From contig CM060731.1 in NCBI GenBank assembly GCA_030704615.1, positions 56,588,756-56,648,755 of the forward strand: 60,000 nt of DNA, given 5' to 3'. Under the pieces are notes generated by a model that was not told the origin of the DNA, did not search any database, and worked only from the letters and a program-made list of their open reading frames with translations. The stretch's first letter is position 1. Every line of letters starts with the position of its first letter. Below are positions 43,951-55,999 of the stretch, piece by piece. The position numbers were made by a program, and so were the translations under genes. Origin of the DNA: Takakia lepidozioides (lineage: Eukaryota > Streptophyta > Takakiopsida > Takakiales > Takakiaceae).

Positions 43951-44382
43951 ACTTTGTGAGTATGTTCGTAGAAAGATCATAGATTTTGCGAAATGATTAT
44001 GAAATACGCAGGAACCAGGCGAAATTTGTTTGGAAGACGACCGTTCGTAACTCGTTATAACTTATTTGTTAACATCAATTTTCCTTGTTCTCCAGCTTTC
44101 GGAGTTCATTGCAAATACCCACATATACGTCATGACCAAATATGACACCATTGTAAATTTGTTTACAGGGTGAACTATTTCTTCCCCATCACACGAGTGT
44201 AAATGTGAAGAAAATGTTGCTCATGCAATTGAAATTGGCAGGTGCCGCACATGTGCATTGTGTATTAACAAAATTGGTGATATACAAACTTGCCGGAATG
44301 CCATCACTGTGTTTTCCAACAATATTCAAGGTACAACAAAAATGCATATTGTATATGTACTACGCTGCCAGTCATTAAAAGC
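43951..44382. other. No feature recognised
   Basis: A/T-rich sequence downstream of the RING ORF on its strand. No gene or repeat is recognised. Confidence 0.5.
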
Positions 44383-45846
44383 CTAGTCGTCACTGTCCGA
44401 GGATGTGGAATTTGATGTTGTGGCCTGATTTGCACTGCCAATTGCCAAAGCTTGCGACCATGATCTCGTGGTCAATGAGGGGCCCAATGGCATGTGATCA
44501 ATTCTGGCCTGCATCAGCCTACTTCGCGGCGAAAGTTGACTTTCTTCTTCACTCTCACGACGTGGCGGAGGTGGATCGAGAACAAGTGCTCGGGCTGCAT
44601 GCAAATCGGCAACGAGACCGTCCACATCCGGCAATACAGCCCCTGAAACACGATGATAACGGTCTGTCCCTAGTCGCCTCCATTTCTCTACAACTACCTT
44701 GATGGTACTTTTAAAACTTTCCAACTGCCTCTCGCGGGCCCTGTCCCTAATCATTGTGTCGTTTCGACGATAAGCCGCCTCGTACGTATCATTCATTCGG
44801 TGTTGACATATTATAACATCTTCCAGTTCGGACATCAACAAATGTCTCCCAATCGGTTGTCGGTCATACAATTCGTTCTCCTCCGGCACCCATGGAACCT
44901 GTGGGAGCCGGATAAACCTGGACCTTCTTTGACTCCAATGCCCTCCTAGATTGCGGAAAAACTGCTCTCTCTCCCACCAATCTTGAATGCCTCCTGCACA
45001 TATGGTTATCTCCCAATCAGATGTGACCCAGAAATATTGGGGATCTTTGATGTATGCCGGGTTTCCGGCATGTATGCCATGCATCTCTCTGTCTGCATCC
45101 CATACCAAGTTCTTGTCCCAATGCACACAATTCAGAAATGTGTATGGTAGCCCATCCAATGGGAGGATGTGTCGATTGTATTCAAAACCTATGGGCATCC
45201 GATCCTCCAAGCCCACCAGCTCATAGAAACGGCGATGGATTGATGTACGACATTCTGGGCAAGCGCTCGTCTGCAAGGCTTGCGGAATAAGACATGTGAG
45301 ATGGAACATATGTCCACATGATCCAAGCACATGACATCCTTCTGGGCCGTATGGATTTCTACACATCGAACAAACTGTGTCATCTGATATCCATGACGGC
45401 AAAACGCCTCGTGGTATCTCCTCCCTCTGGGCCGGTTTGATGTGGCTAGTCATCCTTGTTGTGGTGTCCCACTCTTTCTCTATCTCCAATTCCCAGTTTA
45501 TGCTTCTATTTGATCCCGAAATTCTGTACTCACATCGATCGAACATAGAATCCACATCTGCCCAATTGGTATACCCGACGAACACGCTTGATGCGATGCG
45601 GAGATCGTTATACCTTTGTATGTTGACATAAATGTTATCCACGCTACGGTTCGACATGCGTGCGACACGTTGCAAGCTTGACAGTGCCCGCTCTACCCGT
45701 GCTTCTCTGGAGGCCAAATAGGTCGCCTATTGTACCCAATTATCCCAATCGCCATTCAATAGGACCCATGCTTGAATCTCCAGCGTTTTGGACAAACGCC
45801 ATGCAGTTGCCATGACAATGTCCCGCTCCTGTAACGCGGTCGACAT
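44383..45846 (-). pseudogene. RING-finger protein, one in-frame stop
   Basis: The frame starts at ATG 45846 (MSTALQERDIVMATAWRLSK), meets TAG at 45727-45729 and continues open to 44383, about 487 codons in all. Mid-protein is a RING-H2-like finger: CSMCRNPYGPEGCHVLGSCG, then HMFHLTC and CPECR. RING fingers recruit E2 enzymes for ubiquitin transfer. The rest, with an acidic Ser-rich C-terminus, matches nothing I know. Position between transposon remnants, absence of introns and the stop suggest a transposon-borne or captured gene that is decaying. A host gene with a recent null allele is possible. Confidence 0.6.
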
Positions 45847-45913
45847 CTAATATCAGGTTCATCTCCGATTGAATGGCGACCCTCGAGCATTCCCCGGTTT
45901 CCAGTACTGGTTA

Positions 45914-46720
45914 TTTTTATTTCTTCCTTCTCTCATCCGCAATTCGCTGTTCCTCAACCATGGTTTCATCGGCCACAGGGTCAAGGACGTCCATAATTTC
46001 CTGAATGATGAGGTCAATACTGCGATTGGGCATCGCAAACTCCGCGTCCATGTCCACGACGTTAGTTCGATCCTCATTGTGGACAACAGTGCCTTAATTG
46101 TTTGGAGGCATGTCTTGCAATCTAGTTTCCAACTCGGCTATGCGCAATGTTTGCCAGTCTAGTCGGTCCTGCAGGGTCCTGATTCGCTGGTATCTTTCCG
46201 CCAGTTGTTCCTCTAACGTTGCAGCCGGTTGTATTCCGAACGTGTCCGGGATGTACTCCAAATCGTATAGCAACCTTGCGTTCCTCCTACTAGCAGTTTG
46301 CGAATTTACTGGACGCAAGAGTATGACCTCCACGTACAACATGGCTGCCAAGGTGTACGGGATTTGACCTTTTAAGAGAGGTTGACCCCACAATATGCAA
46401 TGCATCTCATTCGCCTTATGCTGGAAATGCAAGTTCGTGCAAGACCTGGACTCTGCGTAATTGTTTCGGGTTTGCACGTCATGCCTATCCAAAGGCCACT
46501 ATCGATTGATGTGATACCATTTCACAAATTTTTTGCATCTCGCCATCGGCCACCGGAACTCTTCCGGAACATCCGTCCAGCCCTCTTCTACTAGTATGCT
46601 AGGGTCACCATATACTTCCCAATTCAAGTCTTGCCTTGACTCTTTGATTTTCTTAGGGGGCGGTCCATGTTCATTGGGGTCATCTCTTCCATGACGGTCA
46701 TCGTCCTAGCCCTCTGTCAT
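45914..46720 (-). pseudogene. Unknown ORF upstream of the RING ORF, three in-frame stops
   Basis: A single frame from ATG 46720 reads a charged start, KKIKESRQDLNWEVYGDPSI, GWTDVPEEFRWPMARCKKF, then ILWGQPLLKGQIPYTLAAML and a Glu/Arg-rich coil. Stops are at 46706-46708 (TAG), 46499-46501 (TAG) and 46094-46096 (TAA), after which the frame continues with DLIIQEIMDVLDPVADE. It is read before the RING ORF on the same strand, 70 bp away, which suggests one unit. The family is not recognised. Confidence 0.5.
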
Positions 46721-47003
46721 TCTGCAACAATCGGAGCAACACTAAACGAAGTTTTCTAAAAGGACGTAACTCTAAACCCTTCCCCCATTATGTAGGTTTG
46801 AGTTGGTGTCAAAATAGTTCCTAAAAGCTAATTTTGTAGAATAAAATGATTCTGGAAGCCAGAGGAGGGCCTATGGGAGCATTCTGCAATGACCTCACAA
46901 AAATCGCGGCAAAAAATAACCCCCACCCAACCAATGGCCTCCTTCTCCACGTGACTACGTGCCGTGGAATAATGAAATGTCACGCACACATAAGTTGTGT
47001 GGA
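46721..47003. other. No feature recognised before hairpin array C
   Basis: Unremarkable sequence that leads into the first leader copy of array C near 47004. Confidence 0.45.
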
Positions 47004-49175
47004 GAGGAAGTGAGGGGAGAATAAGCCTCCCTTGGCTTATATCCCCCCCCCCTCCTCATTCCTCGGGCCACGTGCAGGGCGAATCTTCTAGAAGCGGCCG
47101 CCAACTTGGCGGTCGCTCCATTTTCCGGAAAATAAAAAAATAAGCGACCGCCAGAACCGGCGGTCGCTTCATTTTCCGGGGAAAAAAAAAGAAGCGACCG
47201 CCAGAACAGACGGTCGCTCCATTTTCCGGAAATAAAATAAATAAGCGACAGCCAACATAGGCGGTCGCTTCATTTTTAAAACATTTAAAATAAATAAGCG
47301 ACCGCCAACATAGGCGGTCGCTTCAATTTCAAAACATTTTAAATAAATAAGCGACCGCCAACATAGGCGATCACTTTATTTTCAAAAAAATTAAAAATTA
47401 AAGTGACCGCCAATAATGGCGGTCACTTGATTTTCAAAACAATTAAAATAAAAGCGGCCGCCAGTCATGGCGGTCGCTTGATTTTCAAAAACATTTAAAT
47501 AAAAGCGACCGTCAGTAATGGCGGTCGCTCCATTTCCAACCAAATTCTTAAAAAAGCGACCGCCATTAATGGCGGTCGCTTCACTTACAAAAAACAACAA
47601 TATTGGCGACTGCCCCTAATGGCGGTCGCTCCATTTTCCTCCAAGGAACAAAAAAGCGACCGCTAGTAACGGCGGTCGCTTCATTTCCAAAATAATTAAA
47701 ATAAAAGCGACAGCCAGTAATGGCGGTCCTTTCATTTCCAAAATAATTAAAATAAAATCGACTGCCAGTAATGGCGGTCGCTTCACTTCCAAAATAATTA
47801 AAATAAAAGCGACCGCTAGTAATGGCGGTCGCCCCATTTCCAAAAATAAAAAAAATAAAAGCGACCGCCAGAAATGGCGGTCGCTGAATTTTGTAAAAAC
47901 AAAAACTGCCAGTAATGGAAGTGAGGGGAGAACGACTGGGGGCTTATATGCCCCCCCCCCCCCCCCCCCCCCTCATTCCTCGCTCCACGCGCGGGGCAGA
48001 CATCGTAGAAGCGACCGCCATCATGGAGGTCGCTCCATTTAAAAGCAAAAAAAAACGACCGCCACAAATGGCGGTCGCTCCATTTCGCCCAGAAAAAGAA
48101 AAAAACTATCGCCAGTAATGGCGGTCGTTGCATTTATAAAAACAAAAAAAAACTTCAAGCGACCGGAAGTGAGGGGAGAATGTGCCGGAGCTTATATGCC
48201 CCCCTCCCCATGCCTCACTCCTCGCTCCATGCGCAGGGCACATTTCGTAGAAGCGACCGGCACCTTGGCGGTCATTCCATTTTCATTTTCAAAACAATTA
48301 AAATAAAAGCGACCGCCATAAATGGCGGTCGCTCCATTTCCAACCAAATTTCAATAAAAACGACCGCCACTAATGACGGTCGCTGCAATTACAAAAAACA
48401 ACAATACCGGCGACCGCCCCTAATGGCGGTCGCTCCATTTTGCTCCAAAAAAACAAAAAAACCGACCGCCAGTAACGGCGGTCGCTTCATTTCCAAAATA
48501 ATTAAAATAAAAGCGACCGCCAGTAATGGTGGTCGCTTCATTTTTCTAAAATAATTAAAATAAAAGCTACTGCCAGTAATGGCGGTCGCTTCATTTCCAA
48601 AATAATTAAAATAAAAGCGACCGCCAGTAATGGCGGTCGCTGCATTTATAAAAACAAAAAAAAACTTCAAGGGACTGGAAGTGAGGGGAGAATGTGCTGG
48701 AGCTTACATGCCCCCTTCCCCCGCCTCACTCCTCGCTCCATGCGCAGGGCACACTTCGTAGAAACGACCGCCACCTTGGCGGTTGCTCCATTTTTATTTT
48801 CAAAACAATTAAAATAAAAGCGACCGCCATAAATGGCGGTCGCTCCATTTCCAACCAAATTTCAATAAAAGCGACCACCACTAATGGCGGTCGCTGCAAT
48901 TACAAAAAACAACAATACCGGCGACCGCCCCTAATGGCGGTCGCTCCATTTTGCTCCAAAAAAAAAAAAAAAAAAACCACCAGTAACGGCGGTCGCTTCA
49001 TTTCCAAAATAATTAAAATAAAAGCGACCGCCAATAATGGCGGTCGCCCCATTTCCAAAATAATTAAATTAAAAGCGACCGCCATGTATATCCCTCCCCC
49101 CCCCCTCATTCATCGTTCCATGCGCAGGGCAGACCTCGTAGAAGCGACTACCACCTTTGCGGTCGCTCCATTTAA
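47004..49175. repeat. Hairpin array C: >30 GCGACCGCC hairpins with five leader copies
   Basis: The arm AGCGACCGCC, a short A/T-rich loop (AGTAATG-like) and the arm GGCGGTCGCT recur every 45-62 bp, separated by A/T-rich spacers (TTCCAAAATAATTAAAATAA). Five related leader blocks near 47004, 47920, 48165, 48677 and 49086 interrupt the array. They share GGAAGTGAGGGGAGAA, GCTTATATG, a long C run, CCTCATTCCTCGCTCCATGC and GCAGGGCA, then TCGTAGAAGCGACC. Some hairpins carry compensated or single-arm changes (AAGTGACCGCC...GGCGGTCACTT). Confidence 0.92.
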
Positions 49176-49611
49176 ATAAAAATGAATGCACAGTTGGAAG
49201 CATGGCACAATTGTTCTCCATTCCACAAGCAAATCACCGAACACAAACATGAGCAAGTGACGGTGCCTTTGGCCGACATTTTGGCTGGTATACACATGGG
49301 CAACATCTTTTATTTTCCAACACATACACAACAACAATACAAATACTCATAGTGACAATGATCACATTGGTATTACTTCAGTACAGAAATATAAACATGT
49401 CCACTAAAAAGTACTGATGCATGCCTATAGCTGTTTTGCTTCAATTTTTTCTACTGCTTTGACGGTGGGACGAAGAAGATCCTAATCCTAATGCTCCGAT
49501 GGGTTGAAAATCCGGGTTACCCTCGACTTCACCACCGTTGCCATGATCAGTATTGGAATTGTCCTCCCTATCCGACCTCATATGTCCAGGCTTTTGAATC
49601 TGCAAGCGACC
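49176..49611. other. No gene recognised
   Basis: Sequence between array C and the C-terminal end of the hAT gene; probably its 3' flank. I found no clear terminal inverted repeat. Confidence 0.4.
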
Positions 49612-52445
49612 TCAAACCACATTTAGTTCTCTCTGAGGTCGACTCCCACTCCGGTCTTGAATACCATCCACGGTATCTGGCCTGTTTGTGGGCCGATCGT
49701 CTACAAAAGGTTGGACTGTTCTCTGTCGTTTATGGACTTGGGACGCAATCGAAGGTGGTCTCGAAGGAGGTACCGGAGGGGGGACTGCCCGAGATGGACC
49801 GGCATTAGATGGTCCGGCATGTGAGGAACCACGGGTCTGCTGCGCAACACGTCGGTTAATGTAGAATTGTAGGTTGTCATCATCCGAGGCTTCAACTTCC
49901 GCCCTGTCCAATGCAGCAGAATGATGCATGCGTGTGGAAAATAGATCAACCATGTTGCTCCTTAATGCCCGTTGTGTTGATGGGGAGCTGGATCGGTTTT
50001 GGCATTGTGGTGGAGCTGGTCGTATCGGTGAGGCATGATCCCGTCCTGTCAACTGTACAATGGGTTCGACACCATCGTTTGTATGAACAAGGTTGCGTAC
50101 GTCGATCGGTCATGGTAGTACATCACTCCTAAGCTCCATTGGGGCACTCCCGGTGGCTTCAGCATGTAATGGGGGGCGAGGGTCGACCCCAACTTCATTT
50201 TGAGGACCATGTTCTGGGATGACTCAATTGCAGCTTCACCTTCATCTGCGATACGCACTTCTTCAAGAAGGTCATCAAAGGTCGGCTGGATATAAGCATC
50301 CTCCTCTGTGAATGTAAACGAGTCATACACATTTTCGAGAGCATCATTGGATCTATCTTCACTATCGGAGGCAGATGATTCCCTCTGAGATAATTCTATC
50401 TGAGGCTCAGTATCGTCACTCATCGAATCAGCCTCAGAAGCAGAGTCTTCGGAATGCAAATTCATTTCATACCATGCTGCAGCATCGTCCGCTGCCCTCT
50501 CACGTAGCAGTCGGCAATTGGTATACACATACACCAATTTGTCAACCCTCGCGGGATTCAATTTATTGCGAATCTTGTTGTGAACAAATGAGTAACTGCT
50601 CCAATTGCGTTCGCAAGATGAGGCAAAGCACACTTGAGCAAGAATACGCTTCGCAATGGGAGCCAATGTTTTTGCTCCAGCTCCAATCAGATCCCACCAT
50701 TCATGTGGCAACATATTGAGCTCTTTGGGATCCGGCATGTCCTCAAAAGGGTCGCGGCGATATGAGAAACATTGGTACTCGGATATAGCTCTCTCTACAT
50801 GGTTCGGCGGAGCCAGTCGCATGAGCACTCGCACGAGGCTGGTCTTGGCATCAACGTCGTCTCGGAGCATGGTATTGTCGAGCAAGAATGGATTGAGCAA
50901 AGCCCCCGCATAATGCAAGTCCGTTCGAACCATCGAACGACGATCGTAAAATGCATCCTCAACACTGTCCGCAAGTTCAGGTTCTAAGGAGAAGGGAGGA
51001 TGCCTCAAGGATTGGACGTGCTTCTCAAGATTTTGCATTAGTAACCATGCCTTGCCCATTACTGGTTGATTTCCATCAAACTCCTGCAAGACGATTAACA
51101 CTGGCTCTACCATATAAACAAAATTTTCACATTTCTTCAAAAAATCATCGTTGCGAATGTTATTTCGAACTTTTCGACTTTTGCCCAATGACTTGGCTTT
51201 TCTGGAGTCCCGCAATGTCCGTGTGTACGCATCCCATTGAGGATCAATGATGGTGTGCTCCAGACTGCTCTTCACCGTCACCAACCGATCCACCAAGAAG
51301 TTAGTGACAAAACGAGTTTCGTTTGGATTGCGGAGACTGTATTTGGGTTCGTGCCTCCTATATATTGCCAAAGGGATGTGGTGTGTGCAGATGTACGACA
51401 CAACAGTCTTCGCTCACTTGACAAGTTGTTTCACCCACTGTTCTTTTCCCCAATCTTCCAAAATGAGGTCAAGGATATGAGCAGCACAACCTTGATAGTA
51501 CATGTGGGGATAACGTACCAACAACATGTCTGCAGTGTTTCTCATGTTAGCGGCATTGTCTATGCATATTTGCATGATTCTATCACTTCCAATCTATTCG
51601 ATGAAGTCCGTCAATAGTTGACATTGATAACGTCCATCTTTCTTCTTGCCGCTAGTGTCGACCGATCCCAAGAATTGTTCCCCAACTGGACATACGAGCA
51701 TGACATTGAACAACGGTCTGTTTGTGACAGAACTCCAACCATCGGCACATATAGTGCTTCCATATTTTCTGATGCACTCGCCCGTCCTATCGTTGACCTT
51801 TTGGGTAAGCTCGGTCATGACGTCTTCTAGCAATCCTGTGTGGAGATTGTGATAAGTCGGAGGCACGTACGTGGATCTGGACTTCGAGATTGCTCTAACG
51901 GCAGAAACAAATGCCGGAAGCCTTGCCACATTAAATGGTATGTTGGCCTTGAAGAGAAACTGCGCCAATTTTTTATCCAACTGTCTTTTCGCAGACAAGT
52001 TAAGACCTTCTTGCACGGATTGCTGCCGTAATCCTCTACTCCGTTGAAGTGTAGAGGTACAAAGAGGTGTTGAAGTAGGTGTTGCTCCGGCACAACCCAC
52101 TTGTCTAGGGACACCCGAAGCCTCACAAGAGTCGCCTTGGGTACTAATCGGGGCATCCTGACAGGAAGATGGAGTGTTCTACTCAGAGGTCATGTCCAGA
52201 TCCAAAGACATTGGAATATTGCCTCCACACTGGGCAAAGTGGTTTTTTACCCGCATAGATATTTTGGGGCATAAACCCACCCTAGCGCTCTTCACACCTT
52301 TATAGCCGAGGTGAGCGAGCAACCGATCCTTACGATAAGAAAGCTTTAATCCACATAGGTTGCATTCAACACTACCAATGGCACTGACAGTGTTCGGGAT
52401 TGTCGTATACCAAGGGCTCCATTCCTCCATATCATCTTCACCCAA
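49612..52445 (-). pseudogene. hAT-type transposase, two stops and one frameshift
   Basis: The N-terminal part (52445-52179) has a BED-like zinc finger (ECNLCGLKLSYRKDRLLAHL then HFAQCG). The middle (52100-51594) is DUF659-like with STICADGWSSVTNRPLFNVM. The frame then meets TAG at 51594-51596, continues QICIDNAANMRNTADMLL and GCAAHILDLIL, and meets TGA at 51414-51416. The C-terminal part (51401-50049) contains the hAT dimerisation region: HEWWDLIGAGAKTLAPIAKR, then CERNWSSYSFVHNKIRNKL. A frameshift near 50095 joins a Pro/Ser/Arg-rich tail to 49612. The domain order is that of plant hAT transposases of the DUF659 group. This copy cannot make full-length protein. Confidence 0.85.
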
Positions 52446-53779
52446 TATCCACTCCCCTGGGACCTAGCGATGCAAGCAACAAAAAACAGTCACCTATAAA
52501 TAAACGTGTTATGAATGTAGAGTGCAATGCGATAGCCCAATACTTCTACACCTGTCAGCAACCCAAGTGGGTCGATGTGGGTTGTAGTGTTGAGCTTATA
52601 CACAATCTGCTGAAGTGGCTTTGGTGGAAGCCACAACGGCAAAAGGTGCGCACCCTCCTCTTGGGCTACACGCTCGTTCAATGGAAGAGAACATCCAAAG
52701 CAACCTCAAGTGTTTGCGCCAAAAGAAGTGAGGAGCTTGGTGACCCTTGTCAAGTTATTTTACCACTAGTGTGAAACTAGCTAAAAATAACTAGCTTTTA
52801 CATATTGACATTTGGGATTGGCCCAAGTGTCAATCTAGGGGTCAAGGCAGATTTAGGCCCTGGAGTGGTTATCTTCACGGCAAGCGCGGGAGGCTCATCT
52901 TTTTCGAGTTGAGCCTCACCGCGCCTAGCTATGGCGCCGTAGTGTGGATTCCCCATGGCGTGGGGTGCACTTGGCTTGACTTGTATTTGAGTGATGAGGT
53001 TATATATGCATGAATTTATGCTTCAGCTTTGTGAGTTCGCATGAGCTTGTGTTTGTATTCTTCTTCTTTATCACTCGAAAAAGATGAGCTCGTATTTGTG
53101 AGTGCCAGATACGAGTTAGTTGTAGCACTTGTGGTTTTTGCTTGAGAATGAGAGAAACCAAGTTGTTATGCAAGGAGCACCGTGGAGCTCTTGGTTGTTA
53201 GAAGCGGAGGCGATGTGGGTTACGAGGTGGTAGACCTTGGCATTCGATCTTCAGCTTCAGAGATGAAAGCACCATGCTGCAGGTAATTCCAGAGCTTCTT
53301 GATGGTTTCAGATTGTGTACATGCATGAGCAAGCACGATTGGAAGAGGACCAGTCAAGAGCAAGTTATAGTGGCTTTGGTGGCAAAGCTGAGAACTGGAC
53401 TTGGGAATGCGAGCTTTCATTGTGTGAAGGATTGCAAGACCAAGCGAAAGGGCTGATTTGGCTTGGGGCAAATCAGTGCACTTTGTGGAGTATGGTGAGA
53501 TTGGGTTTCAATCTCAAGCTTCAGCATTCAGAGGGCTCTTGTCATGGCAAGAGCAGGGCTGGAACAGGAGCTAAGAGGTGCGGCAAGGCCATGGAATGTG
53601 CACCTAGGGTTTCAGAGCTTGGAAGAAGAGCTCTTGCACCACAAGAGAAGTGTCTTGTGGCTGGAAATGTAAGCCTTAGGGTTTCAGGAGCTTGGCAAAG
53701 GCTGTGGAGTGCTTAGTCTTGTCTTAGAGAGCATCAAGGAGCCAATGAGCCAAGATAGGGGGCTGATACCTCTTGTGTG
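52446..53779. other. Interval between hAT and Gypsy repeats
   Basis: No coding region is supported. It may contain the 5' LTR of the plus-strand Gypsy: G/C-rich palindromic sequence (ATGGCGCC) near 52930 and repeated CTTCAGCTTC/GAGCTT words from 53250 on lead into the tandem repeat at 53.78 kb. The LTR borders were not found. Confidence 0.35.
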
Positions 53780-54200
53780 AAGGGGTTGCATGTGTGGAGC
53801 ATGTATTCAGCTCATTGAAGCTTCCATCTTCAAGCTTGGAGGGCAAGCAGGGAAGAGGGAAGGGCTGACTTCCCTTATGTGAGAGCAATGCATGTGTGGA
53901 GCATGCTTTCAGCCTGTTGAAGGCTTGTACTTTCAGGTTTGGGAGTGCAAGAAAGGAAGGAAGGGGCTAGATCCCTGTAGGGCATGTGTGGAGCATGCTT
54001 CCAGCCCGCTGAAGAGTGTATTTTCAGGTTGGTGGGTGCAAGAAAGAAAGCAAAGGGGCTGATTCTCTGGTGGTGAGAGTGGGGCATGTGTGGAGCATGC
54101 CTTCAGTCCATTGGGCTTTTGTTTTCAAGCTTTAGAGAACTAGAAGAGAAGGTAAGGGGCTGATGTGCTCTTATGTGACAGTCCGACACTTGTAGAGCGT
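53780..54200. repeat. ~100-bp tandem repeat, about five degenerate copies
   Basis: GCATGTGTGGAGCATGC followed by TTCAGCC, GTTGAAG, TTTTCAGGTT and AGAAGGAAAGGGGCTGA recurs near 53790, 53890, 53985, 54088 and (weak) 54190. Confidence 0.8.
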
Positions 54201-54599
54201 GTTCTGAGTTGGGGTTTCAACCTCAAGCCTAGATAGAGCATGGCTCTTGAAGTGGCAGGTGTAGGGGGCTGGAATAGGCTCTAAGACAGATGCTATGGCC
54301 AAGGGAAACGCTTGAATGAGTGCTCACAAGGGCTGGAAACCAGCAAGGCTTGGTTGTTTGCCATTGAGTTTAGTGGCGTGTTTGGGGAGTCTAAGTGAGA
54401 AAGAAGGCTTGGTTTGTGGCAACCGTCTTCCTCATGGCTTAGGGCTACTATTGGTGGTGTGTGGGAGCCGAAAGAGCAAGAATACCTTGCTGATTTCTTC
54501 ACAGCCGCCATAGCTCGGTGCAAAGAAGCCTAGAGTCCAAGAGACACAAACCCTAGTTTGGCGTGGCTAAACCCCTTGGAGAAATGGCTAAACTGTCAT

Positions 54600-55260
54600 G
54601 AGTGGCCTGTGGGGCTGTGGTGGGCTGTGCCCTGTGGCCTGTGGGGCTGTGACGGGCTGTGACACGCTGTGATGGGCTGTGAGGGGCTGTGGCAGGCTGT
54701 GACAGGCTGTGCCCAGTGGCCTGTGGGGCTGTGACGGGCTGTGAGGGGCTGTCACGGGCTGCGCCGGTGGCCTTCGGGGCTGTCACGGGCTGTCAGGGGC
54801 TGTGACAGGCTGTGCCTGTGGCCTTTGGGGCAGTGATGGGCTGTGACAGGCTATGCCGGTGGCCTTTGGGGCTGTGATGGGCTGTGAGGGGCTATGACAG
54901 GCTGTGCCGGTGGCCTTTGGGGCTGTGATGGGCCGTGAGGGGCTGTGACAGGCTGTGCCGATGGCCTTTGGGGCTGTGACGGGCTGTGAGGGGCTGTGAC
55001 AGGCTGTGCCGTGGCCTTTGGGGCTGTGACAGGCTGTGCCGATGGCCTTTGGGGCTGTGATGGGCTGTGACAAGCTGTGCCCGTGGCCTTTGGGGCTGTG
55101 ACGGGCTGTGAGGGGCTGTGACAGGCTGTGCCCGTGGCCTTTGGGGCTGTGATGGGCTGTGAGGGGCTGTGACAAGCTGTGCCCGTGGCCTTTGGGGCTG
55201 TGACAGGCTGTGCCTGTGGCCTTTGGGGCTGGGGCCTATGTGGGGCTGTGACGGCTGTGA
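54600..55260. repeat. GGCTGTGA minisatellite, upstream of methyltransferase Gypsy
   Basis: Units of about 60-65 bp contain GTGGCCTTTGGGGCTGTGAC, GGGCTGTGAGGGGCTGTGAC and AGGCTGTGCC in ten or so copies. It is related to the arrays at 21250 and 40030. The open minus-strand frame across it (His-Ser-Pro-Ser-Gln-Pro repeats) is a by-product of the repeat. Confidence 0.9.
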
Positions 55261-55999
55261 CCAGTGCTTTGTGTAGGCCTGGACTGGTCTGTGGTGGCCC
55301 GTGTTGACCTGTGGAGGGCCAGTGCTGACTCGTGGAGGCACTGGTGGATTGCCTAAGGACTGGCATGTGGTCTTGAAGGCCGAATTTTTGACGCTCGTGG
55401 AGGGCGGTTCGAGGAATATCTTCATGATATTCCCATGGTTATGCAAGTGAAGGAAGAGAGGAGATGAAGAGTGTTGGGATGAGAGCATGCCGGGGTTAGG
55501 CATTGCTTTAGCTTCTCTTCCTCGTAGTTTCCACCCTCTCATTAGGCCAAGACCTTTCCGTAGGTGGAGGCAAGAGTCAGTCCGGGTTTGGGCTGGGGTG
55601 TCCTTGCAGGAGCAACACCGTGGAGTTGTTTTTGGTGTGAGGGAGTTGTCGTTCTGATTTCTTGTGTTTGCATCCCCTCCATACCTACATGTTTGACTGT
55701 GCGCCATGCTAGTTTTGTGTGGGCGCTTGTTTTTATAGGTGATTGGTCCGGATTTGATCACCGGCCAGTCCTAGAGCATGCTGTCGATGGTGAGGCTGGG
55801 GTGATGACCAGCCAGACCATCATTGTTTCTCCTATGGTGAGGTTGGAGGTGATGACCAGCCAACCATAGGAGTGCTTGCGGTGGATGCAGGTACAGGTGT
55901 AGGCTATGTTAGGAACTTAGTATTCCAAACCATAAGCCGCAACAGGTTCGCTACCCGGTTACCTTGTGGAGAGGGGGTTAGGGACATGTTCATGACCGG
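55261..55999 (+). other. Leader of the methyltransferase Gypsy
   Basis: Non-coding sequence between the minisatellite and gag, including a duplicated GTGATGACCAGCCA word (near 55801 and 55850). An LTR end and primer site should lie in or before it, but I could not place either. Confidence 0.4.

Noticed and set aside
47940-47975. Long C run as a functional element
   Set aside because: Homopolymer length is unreliable in assemblies. I used only the surrounding leader motifs.
47004-49175. CRISPR-like array
   Set aside because: The regular units are themselves perfect palindromes and the intervening sequences are similar to each other, not unique spacers. The context is eukaryotic transposon DNA with no cas genes.
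54553-55761. Long minus-strand ORFs (up to 289 codons) rich in His-Ser-Pro-Gln
   Set aside because: They are translations of the GGCTGTGA minisatellite, which lacks stops in several frames. No start context, domain or homologous non-repeat part is seen.
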